DNA of 13,468 bases from Sphingomonadales bacterium (lineage in GTDB: Bacteria > Pseudomonadota > Alphaproteobacteria > Sphingomonadales > Sphingomonadaceae). The translations under genes were made by a program, and so were the position numbers. Each line of letters opens with the position of its first letter. Position 1 is the first letter of the stretch. Below, piece by piece: positions 8,404-13,468 of this stretch. The notes beneath the pieces were generated by a model. It saw only the letters and a list, made by a program, of their open reading frames with translations, ran no database searches and was not told where the DNA came from. The stretch is taken from contig JAIVHR010000008.1 in the NCBI GenBank assembly GCA_020200935.1, positions 1-13,468 on the forward strand. The letters run 5' to 3'.

Positions 8404-8432
8404 CGTCATTCCAGCGAAGGCTGGAATCCATC
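8404..8432 (+). repeat. REP-like palindrome, left member of an inverted pair
   Basis: This holds a perfect 8-bp stem, ATTCCAGC (8408-8415) and GCTGGAAT (8420-8427), with loop GAAG. The element begins CGTCATTCCAGCGAAGG, a type of intergenic palindrome widespread in proteobacterial genomes. Its translation gives the familiar spurious peptide IVIPAKAGIHP. It lies between sufT and sufA. Confidence 0.8.
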
Positions 8433-8463
8433 CCAGCTCGATGGGGTGCGAATCGCTGTCCGG

Positions 8464-8492
8464 GATAGACCCCAGCCTTCGCTGGGGTGACG
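8464..8492 (-). repeat. REP-like palindrome, right member of the inverted pair
   Basis: ACCCCAGC (8469-8476) pairs perfectly with GCTGGGGT (8481-8488) around the loop CTTC. Read on the minus strand it begins CGTCACCCCAGCGAAGG, close to the left element. The two are therefore inverted, about 31 nt apart, as in a BIME-like unit. In RNA they could form one large stem or two small ones between sufT and sufA. This could stop RNA decay or lower sufA expression relative to the upstream genes, but that is inference. Confidence 0.8.
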
Positions 8493-8523
8493 GGACGAAA
8501 GAACGTATTTCAGGATAATATCG

Positions 8524-8880
8524 ATGACCGAAACGAAGACCCGCGAAATGCCCGCCGCGCTCAACCTCACCGATGCCGCGCATGCGCGGATCGAGAAGCT
8601 GATGAGCGAAGCCCCCGAGGGGATGATCGGCGTCAAGCTCTCGACGCCGCGCCGCGGCTGTTCGGGGCTCGCTTATTCGGTCGATTATATCGAACAGGCC
8701 GATCCGATGGACGAGAAGATCGAGACACCGGGCGGCGACCTTTATATCGACGCCGGATCGGTGCTCTATCTGATCGGCTCGACGATGGACTGGACCGAAG
8801 ACGATTTCGCCGCCGGCTTCACCTTCGACAATCCCAACGCCACCGGCAGCTGCGGCTGCGGCGAAAGCTTCACCGTCTAG
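8524..8880 (+). CDS. sufA: SufA, A-type Fe-S cluster carrier (HesB/IscA family)
   Basis: 118 residues of the A-type carrier family, which accepts Fe-S clusters from the scaffold and hands them to apoproteins. The three ligand cysteines are present: C46 in RRGCSGLAY, and C110 and C112 in the C-terminal GSCGCGESF. The ATG at 8524 is preceded by AGGAT (8512-8516) at 8 nt spacing. It is the last gene of the SUF cluster, separated from sufT by 148 nt that hold an inverted REP pair, so its expression may be partly uncoupled. No convincing promoter is seen in the gap. SufA rather than IscA is chosen because of the SUF context. Confidence 0.95.
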   Translation: MTETKTREMPAALNLTDAAHARIEKLMSEAPEGMIGVKLSTPRRGCSGLAYSVDYIEQADPMDEKIETPGGDLYIDAGSVLYLIGSTMDWTEDDFAAGFTFDNPNATGSCGCGESFTV

Positions 8881-8889
8881 CGCCTATTC

Positions 8890-8935
8890 ACCTCTCCCCT
8901 TGTGGGAGAGGTCGGCCCGCAGGGCCGGGTGAGGG
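8890..8935 (+). repeat. Two-hairpin intergenic repeat element after sufA
   Basis: ACCTCTCCC (8890-8898) pairs perfectly over 9 bp with GGGAGAGGT (8904-8912). Directly after it, CGGCCC (8913-8918) pairs with GGGCCG (8922-8927), and GGTGAGGG follows. This CCTCTCCC...GGGAGAGG-plus-GC-hairpin layout is a common dispersed proteobacterial intergenic repeat. Lacking a T-tract, it is not a classic terminator, but it separates sufA from the next gene. Confidence 0.75.
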
Positions 8936-8963
8936 TTCAATGCGATCAGGCTATTACGGGGCC

Positions 8964-9971
8964 ATGCACCGCATCGGCCGACTGGTCCTTTCCGCAGCGC
9001 TGACTCTCCAGGCTGCGCCGCTCGTCGCCAACGACAGCACGGCCGAGCGTGCCGCGGGCGGGCTCGTGCTGCGGCAGAGCGATGCCATCGATATGCTCAG
9101 CGAGGATCTCTATGTCTCGACCGAGCTGATCCGCGTCGATTACGTCTTCCGCAACCAGAGCGACGTTGACGTGACTACGCTCGTCGCCTTTCCCATGCCC
9201 GACCGCGATCTCGAGCAGGATCGCTACGGCGATGTCGCCTATCCCTCGGGATTCGAAACCCTGGTCGACGGCGCGCCGGTCGATCTCGAAGTCGAGATCC
9301 GCGCCTTTCTCGGCGAGACCGAGCATACGGCTTTGCTGCGCGAGCTCGGCGTACCGCTCGCCAGCGAGCATGGCGCCTGGGAGATCGGCCGGGCGCTCGA
9401 CGCGCTGCCGCGCGACGCGCGGGACCGGCTGATCGAGGCCGGGCTCGCCGAGACGACCGAGTATGACGCCGGCGAGGGCCTCGAGCGCCATCTCGAGCCG
9501 CTCTGGACGGTGCGCGAGACCTGGTTCTGGGAGCAGACCTTCCCGGCCGGCGAGGATGTCCGCATCCGTCACGCCTATGCGCCGGGCGCCGGCGGCGGCT
9601 TCAACGCGATGCTCGCCGATGCCGATTTTCGAGAGAGCGAGTTCGGGCGGCAGATGATTGCGGATTATTGCATCGATGCCAACGTCATGGCCGGCATCGA
9701 ACGGCTCCATCGCGAAGCCGGCGAAGGGGACGCGACGCCGATCATCCTTGACCGCGCTTTCACCTACATCTTGACCACCGGCGGCAACTGGCGTTCGCCG
9801 ATCGGCGAGTTCCGGCTGGTCGTCGACAAGGGCGCGCCCGAAAACATCGTCAGCTTCTGCGGCGAGGGCGTGCGCCGGATCTCGCCGACCGAGTTCGAGG
9901 TCCGCCATACCGACTGGCGCCCCGACCGCGATCTCAAGGTCATCGTCTTCTCGCCGATCCCCGGATATTGA
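8964..9971 (+). CDS. Exported DUF4424 family protein
   Basis: 335 residues starting with a signal peptide, MHRIGRLVLSAALTLQAAP, likely cleaved near LVA-ND (residue 22). The mature protein opens with the DUF4424 pattern: GGLVLRQSDAIDMLSEDLYV, then VDYVFRNQSDVDVTTLVAFPMPD. It continues through a long beta-rich body with C236 (ADYCIDAN) and C299 (VSFCGEGV) and ends with KVIVFSPIPGY. The family has no established function; an extracytoplasmic role is inferred. Two starts are possible: ATG 8964 gives a normal signal peptide, while ATG 8940 adds eight residues and has GAGG (8931-8934) at good spacing, supplied by the preceding repeat. I favour 8964 on signal-peptide shape, with modest certainty. 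Confidence 0.8.
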   Translation: MHRIGRLVLSAALTLQAAPLVANDSTAERAAGGLVLRQSDAIDMLSEDLYVSTELIRVDYVFRNQSDVDVTTLVAFPMPDRDLEQDRYGDVAYPSGFETLVDGAPVDLEVEIRAFLGETEHTALLRELGVPLASEHGAWEIGRALDALPRDARDRLIEAGLAETTEYDAGEGLERHLEPLWTVRETWFWEQTFPAGEDVRIRHAYAPGAGGGFNAMLADADFRESEFGRQMIADYCIDANVMAGIERLHREAGEGDATPIILDRAFTYILTTGGNWRSPIGEFRLVVDKGAPENIVSFCGEGVRRISPTEFEVRHTDWRPDRDLKVIVFSPIPGY

Positions 9972-10010
9972 CGGGTTACCATCGCCGGCCCGCCCGGCTA
10001 ACAGGCGCGG

Positions 10011-10679
10011 ATGACGCCCGCGCTCGCCCATGTCGAAAGCTGGATCTTCGATCTCGACAATACGCTCTATTCGCCGGGCGTGCGATTGTTCGACCAGATC
10101 GACGAACGGATGGGGAGCTTCATATCGCGATTGCTCGATGTCGATCGCGTCGAGGCGCGGCGGATCCAGAAGAAATATTTCCACGAGCACGGCACGACCT
10201 TGTCGGGGCTGATGGCCTCGCACGGCGTCGAGCCCGACGAATTCCTCGATTATGTCCACGATATCGATCTTGCGATCCTCGAACAGGATCGCGCGCTCGC
10301 CGAGGCGATCGGCGAGCTGCCGGGGAAGAAATTCGTCTTCACCAACGGCGATGCGGCCTATGCGACGCGCGTGCTCGAACGGCTCGGGCTCGGCGCGAGC
10401 TTCGACGCGCTGCACGACATCCACGCCGCCGGCTATGCGCCCAAGCCCGATCCGGCGAGCTACGATGCGATGTGCGCGGCGCTCGATATCGCGCCCGAGC
10501 GGGCCCTGTTCGTCGAGGACATGGCGCGAAATTTGCGTCCGGCCAAGGCGCTCGGCATGGTGACGGTCTGGGTCAATAACGGCTCGGAAAAGGGCGCCCA
10601 CGAGGCCGATGCGGGCTATATCGACTATGAGATAGAGGCGGTCGCCCCGTGGCTCGCCTCGCTGAAGGAAACGGCATGA
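10011..10679 (+). CDS. HAD-superfamily hydrolase, pyrimidine 5'-nucleotidase-like
   Basis: 222 residues of a HAD-family phosphatase resembling the SDT1/pyrimidine 5'-nucleotidase group, which dephosphorylates pyrimidine mononucleotides. All four HAD motifs are present: I, FDLDNTLY with nucleophile D14 and D16; II, VFTNGD with T111; III, K145 in [20 protein letters not shown] with E169 and D170. The region after motif I forms the helical cap. The ATG at 10011 has only a weak SD (AGGCG, 10003-10007). The gene overlaps dapD by 4 nt (ATGA 10676-10679), an association common in alphaproteobacteria. Actual substrate is not shown by the sequence. Confidence 0.88.
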   Translation: MTPALAHVESWIFDLDNTLYSPGVRLFDQIDERMGSFISRLLDVDRVEARRIQKKYFHEHGTTLSGLMASHGVEPDEFLDYVHDIDLAILEQDRALAEAIGELPGKKFVFTNGDAAYATRVLERLGLGASFDALHDIHAAGYAPKPDPASYDAMCAALDIAPERALFVEDMARNLRPAKALGMVTVWVNNGSEKGAHEADAGYIDYEIEAVAPWLASLKETA

Positions 10680-11203
10680 CCAAGCAGCTCGAAAGCGCGA
10701 TCGAAAGCGGCTGGGACCGGCGCGAGAGCGTCAACTCGGCGACCACCGGCGAATTGCGCGAGGCGGTCGAGACGGCGCTGGCGATGCTCGACACCGGCGA
10801 GGCGCGCGTCGCCGAGAAGAGCGGCGAGGGCTGGGTCGTCCATCAATGGCTGAAGAAGGCGGTGCGCGTGCTCGAGCCGCTGCAGGCCAACCCGACGATC
10901 ATCGAGGACAATTGTTTCATCGGCGCGCGTTCGGAGGTCGTCGAGGGGGTGATCGTCGAGGAGGGCGCGGTGCTCGGCATGGGCGTCTTCATCACCGCCT
11001 CGACCAAGATCGTCGACCGCTATACCGGCGAGACCTTCACCGGCCGCGTGCCCGCTTATTCGGTGGTCGTCGCCGGCTCGACGCCGAATCGCCAGACGGT
11101 CGACGGCGCGCCGGCGCCGGGGCTCTATTGCGCGGTGATCATCAAGCGCGTCGACGAGAAGACGCGGGCCAAGACCAGCGTCAACGAGTTGTTGAGGGGG
11201 TGA
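10676..11203 (+). CDS. dapD: DapD tetrahydrodipicolinate N-succinyltransferase with large in-frame internal deletion
   Basis: DapD succinylates tetrahydrodipicolinate in the lysine/diaminopimelate pathway and is normally about 275-285 residues; this frame encodes 175. Residues 1-63 match the normal N-terminal domain up to [10 protein letters not shown]. The next residues, R64-V65-L66, run straight into [20 protein letters not shown], which in E. coli begins near residue 168. About 100 residues of the trimeric left-handed beta-helix acyltransferase are therefore missing, including the VDTW segment with catalytic D141. The partner glutamate (E. coli E189) is kept as E87, and the C-terminus ends normally in VNELLRG. 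The frame is intact, so this is either a genuine in-frame deletion (probably inactive) or an assembly error. Alignment to E. coli DapD is from memory. ATG overlaps the HAD stop; no dapE follows. Confidence 0.85.
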   Translation: MTKQLESAIESGWDRRESVNSATTGELREAVETALAMLDTGEARVAEKSGEGWVVHQWLKKAVRVLEPLQANPTIIEDNCFIGARSEVVEGVIVEEGAVLGMGVFITASTKIVDRYTGETFTGRVPAYSVVVAGSTPNRQTVDGAPAPGLYCAVIIKRVDEKTRAKTSVNELLRG

Positions 11204-11204
11204 C

Positions 11205-11228
11205 GTGCTCCTGCTTTCGCAGGAGCAC
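11205..11228. terminator. Perfect 10-bp hairpin between convergent dapD and the TlpA-like gene
   Basis: GTGCTCCTGC (11205-11214) pairs perfectly with GCAGGAGCAC (11219-11228) around the loop TTTC. It starts 2 nt after the dapD stop and its last base is the final base of the minus-strand TlpA-like stop codon. It is well placed to end both transcripts, though T-tracts are weak on each side (only TTT at 11232-11234 on the plus strand). Confidence 0.7.
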
Positions 11229-11797
11229 TAGTTTCCCAACGCTCCGTCGATCAGCCTTTCGGCGCGCGCGCCCGACCAGTCCATTCCGCCATGGACGCGG
11301 AACAGTTCGCGGCCGCTTTCATCGTAGAGGATCGTTACCGGTAGCGAATCGAGCCCCAGCGTCGCCATCATCGTGTTTTCGGGGTCGAGCCAGGGTTCGA
11401 TCCGGCGATAGCCCTGTTCGGCGAAGAAGGGCTCGACGACCTCGGCGCCCTGGAAATCCTCGCTGACGGTCAGCACGCGCAGATTGCCCTCGCGGTCTTC
11501 GGCGAGCGCGTCGAGCAACGGCATTTCGGCGATGCAGGGCGCGCACCAGGTCGCCCAGAGATTGACCAGCAGCGGCGTCCCTTCGAGATCGGCGAGTCGC
11601 ACGGTCTCGCCCGCCGGGTTCGCGAATTCGAGATCGGGCGCCAGCGTGCCGCGCGCCGAAACGTCGACCCGCCCGACCAGCTCGGAGCCGCCGAGATCGC
11701 CGCTCCCGGCGCGATCGGCTTGCCCGCCATCACCGCTTTGCCTATCGCAGGCGCCGAGGCACAGGATGGCGAGGAGAAGGGCGATTCCGAGGCGCAA
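11228..11797 (-). CDS. TlpA-like thioredoxin-fold lipoprotein, thiol-disulfide oxidoreductase
   Basis: This encodes 189 residues when read from TTG at 11797. The N-terminus [17 protein letters not shown] is a lipoprotein signal with lipobox LGAC (C17), so the protein should be membrane-anchored on the periplasmic side. A Gly/Asp/Ser-rich linker is followed by a TlpA/ResA-type thioredoxin domain with WCAPC (C85 and C88) in [15 protein letters not shown] and the cis-proline loop SLPVTILYD. Such proteins reduce disulfides in the periplasm, often for cytochrome c maturation; the specific client is unknown. TTG is preferred because GGAG lies 6 nt upstream (11807-11804). The in-frame ATG at 11815 would put an acidic EPD into the signal n-region and has no SD. 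The gene is divergent from argH and convergent with dapD. Confidence 0.85.
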   Translation of the reverse strand: MRLGIALLLAILCLGACDRQSGDGGQADRAGSGDLGGSELVGRVDVSARGTLAPDLEFANPAGETVRLADLEGTPLLVNLWATWCAPCIAEMPLLDALAEDREGNLRVLTVSEDFQGAEVVEPFFAEQGYRRIEPWLDPENTMMATLGLDSLPVTILYDESGRELFRVHGGMDWSGARAERLIDGALGN

Positions 11798-11813
11798 GTC
11801 TGGCTCCAACAGC

Positions 11814-13196
11814 ATGTGGGGCGGGCGCTTTGACGAGGGCCCGGCGGCGGTGATGCGCGAGATAAATGCCTCGATCGCCTTCGACAAGCGCTTGTGGCGG
11901 CAGGATCTCGCGGGCAGCCGCGCGCATATCGACATGCTCGAGGCGCAGGCCATCGTCTCGCCCGAGGATGCCGCCCGCATTCGCGAGGGTCTCGATACCA
12001 TCGCGCAAGAGTTCGAGGAGCGCGGCGTCGCCGAGGATCCCGATCTCGAGGACATCCACATGCATGTCGAGCATCGCCTCGCCGAGCTGATCGGCCCGGC
12101 GGCCGGGCGGCTCCACACCGCGCGCTCGCGCAACGACCAGGTGGCGACCGATTTCCGGCTCTGGGTGCGCGAGGCGATCGACGCCGTCGATGCCGCGCTC
12201 GCCCGGTTCCAGTCGGCGCTGGTGACGCGCGCCGCGGAGCATGCCGAAACGGTGATGCCTGGCTTCACCCATCTCCAGTCGGCCCAGCCGGTCACCCTCG
12301 GCCACCATCTGATGGCCTATTACGAGATGGCGCGGCGCGACCGACGGCGCTTCGCCGATGCGCGGGCGCGGCTCAATGAATGCCCGCTCGGTGCCGCCGC
12401 GCTCGCCGGGACGGGCTTTCCGATCGATCGCGAAGCGACGGCCGAGGCGCTGGGCTTCGATGGGCCGAGCGCCAATTCGCTCGACGCCGTCTCGGACCGC
12501 GATTTCGCGCTCGATTATCTGTTCGCGGCGACGGCCACCGCGCTTCATCTCTCGCGGCTCGCCGAGGAATTCGTCATCTGGGCGAGCCAGCCCTTCGGCT
12601 TCGTCGCTTTGCCCGACGCTTATTCGACCGGCAGCTCGATCATGCCGCAAAAGCGCAATCCCGACGCCGCCGAGCTGGTGCGCGGCCATGCCGGGCGGAT
12701 CGCCGGCGCGCTGCAGGCGCTGATCGTCACGATGAAGGGCCTGCCGCTCGCCTATGCCAAGGATCTGCAGAACGACAAACCGCCGGTCTTCGAGGCGCAC
12801 GACATGCTCGGCCTCTCGCTCGCGGCGATGACCGGAATGGTCGAAACGGTCGATTTCGATGCCGCGCGGATGCGCGCCGCCGCCGAGGCCGGCCACGCGA
12901 CGGCGACCGATCTCGCCGACTGGCTCGTGCGCGAGGCGGGGCTGCCCTTTCGCGAGGCGCATCATGCGACCGGCGCCGCGGTCCGCCGCGCCGACGAGCT
13001 CGGCCTCTCGCTCGCCCAATTGCCGATCGAGGAATTGCAGGCGATCGACGGACGGATCACCGACGCCGTCCATGGCGTGCTGACGGTTGACGCCTCGGTG
13101 GCGAGCCGCGACAGCTATGGCGGCACCGCGCCGGGCCAGGTCCGGGCGCGGATCGCCGAGGCCAGGGCGCGGCTCGAGGCGGAAGGAAAGGCATGA
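11814..13196 (+). CDS. argH: ArgH, argininosuccinate lyase
   Basis: 460 residues of the fumarase/aspartase superfamily. The enzyme splits argininosuccinate to arginine and fumarate, the last step of arginine synthesis. The N-terminus [20 protein letters not shown] is typical, as are [32 protein letters not shown] and the superfamily signature [12 protein letters not shown] at residues 273-284, whose serines include the catalytic one. Length is as expected (E. coli 457). The ATG at 11814 is the first sensible in-frame start, but no clear SD precedes it and upstream sequence belongs to the divergent TlpA-like gene, so the promoter must lie inside that gene. The 3' end overlaps the small lipoprotein gene by 4 nt. 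Confidence 0.96.
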   Translation: MWGGRFDEGPAAVMREINASIAFDKRLWRQDLAGSRAHIDMLEAQAIVSPEDAARIREGLDTIAQEFEERGVAEDPDLEDIHMHVEHRLAELIGPAAGRLHTARSRNDQVATDFRLWVREAIDAVDAALARFQSALVTRAAEHAETVMPGFTHLQSAQPVTLGHHLMAYYEMARRDRRRFADARARLNECPLGAAALAGTGFPIDREATAEALGFDGPSANSLDAVSDRDFALDYLFAATATALHLSRLAEEFVIWASQPFGFVALPDAYSTGSSIMPQKRNPDAAELVRGHAGRIAGALQALIVTMKGLPLAYAKDLQNDKPPVFEAHDMLGLSLAAMTGMVETVDFDAARMRAAAEAGHATATDLADWLVREAGLPFREAHHATGAAVRRADELGLSLAQLPIEELQAIDGRITDAVHGVLTVDASVASRDSYGGTAPGQVRARIAEARARLEAEGKA

Positions 13197-13438
13197 ATTT
13201 CAAGGCGGTCACGCTTGCGGCACTATCGCTGACGCTCGCCTCCTGCGGCGCGCGCGAGGCGTTGCAGCCGGCGCCCGGCGAGGGCATGCCGGTCGCCCCG
13301 GCGATGGCGCGCGGCGAACCGACGACCGACGATCTGCTGAGTCCGAGCGCCGAACAGCGCCCCGAGCGGGTCGATGAATTGCTGCGCCGCTCCGAGGAGC
13401 GCGAGGACGATCCCTTCGATCTGCCGCCGCCCGGCTGA
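13193..13438 (+). CDS. Small predicted lipoprotein following argH
   Basis: 81 residues. The N-terminus [19 protein letters not shown] is a lipoprotein signal with lipobox LASC (C18). The short mature part is Pro- and Glu-rich and looks unstructured apart from a charged helical segment ([12 protein letters not shown]). The ATG overlaps the argH stop (ATGA), and GGAAGGA lies upstream at a good distance. Small lipoprotein genes are often found between argH and lysA in proteobacteria, and this one fits that position. No specific function can be read from the sequence. Confidence 0.82.
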   Translation: MNFKAVTLAALSLTLASCGAREALQPAPGEGMPVAPAMARGEPTTDDLLSPSAEQRPERVDELLRRSEEREDDPFDLPPPG

Positions 13439-13463
13439 TCCCCCTCCAGTTGCTAGGAACCCG

Positions 13464-13468
13464 ATGAC
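13464..13468 (+). CDS. Start of next gene, cut by window end (possibly lysA)
   Basis: An ATG at 13464 is preceded by AGGAA (13455-13459) and follows the lipoprotein stop by 25 nt. Only five bases are visible, so the product cannot be read. lysA is the gene most often found after an argH-lipoprotein pair, but here it is a guess from gene order. Confidence 0.35.

Noticed and set aside
8375..8518. 47-codon ORF starting in the sufT stop (MARGIGLQRIVIPAKAG...)
   Set aside because: It is the translation of the REP palindromes. The peptide IVIPAKAGIHP is a well-known false product of such repeats.
8491..8523. GATAAT at 8514-8519 as a -10 box for sufA
   Set aside because: It would start transcription at or after the sufA start codon, and no -35 box lies at the right distance.
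8946..10601. 551-codon open frame on the minus strand opposite the DUF4424 and HAD genes
   Set aside because: It spans two well-supported plus-strand genes and their gap, with biased composition and no motif. This is typical of antisense frames in this base composition.
11742..13073. 443-codon open frame on the minus strand opposite argH
   Set aside because: argH is unmistakable on the plus strand and the antisense product shows no domain or sensible start.

Overview
The window is about 13.5 kb of high-GC chromosomal DNA with densely packed genes. Gene order, codon use and protein style point to an alphaproteobacterium, most likely a member of the Sphingomonadales. The pointers are an Rrf2-type SUF regulator heading the operon, a short SufD, a DUF59 SufT protein after SufS, and intergenic REP-type palindromes. 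This assignment is inferred from the sequence; no database was searched.

Layout. Positions 1-1475 hold the 3' part of a DUF885 metallopeptidase-like gene, which is followed by a hairpin plus T-tract. Positions 1774-8880 hold a complete SUF iron-sulfur cluster assembly cluster: an Rrf2 regulator, sufB, two small exported proteins, sufC, sufD, a third exported protein, sufS, sufT (DUF59/MIP18) and sufA. Most junctions from the regulator to sufT are 4-nt ATGA or GTGA overlaps, so the block reads as one translationally coupled operon. A 25-bp dyad just upstream of the regulator's ribosome-binding site is a good autoregulatory operator candidate. An inverted pair of REP-like palindromes separates sufT from sufA, and a second REP type follows sufA.

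Positions 8964-9971 encode an exported DUF4424 protein. Positions 10011-11203 hold a HAD-family pyrimidine 5'-nucleotidase-like gene overlapping dapD. The dapD reading frame appears to lack about 100 internal codons, including the catalytic Asp region, while the rest is well conserved. A perfect 10-bp hairpin separates dapD from a convergent gene for a TlpA-like thioredoxin-fold lipoprotein (minus strand). That gene is divergent from argH, with start codons only 16 nt apart. argH overlaps a small lipoprotein gene, and the first bases of another gene (perhaps lysA) end the window.

How the genes work together. SufS mobilises sulfur from cysteine. SufB, SufC and SufD form the ATP-driven scaffold. 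SufA and SufT act in cluster transfer and maturation. The Rrf2 protein, with a Cys/His set able to hold a cluster, probably senses cluster status. The most unusual features are three predicted exported proteins, each with two cysteines in the mature part, interleaved among cytoplasmic suf genes (two look like paralogues with identical Cys-x25-Cys spacing), and the internally deleted DapD.
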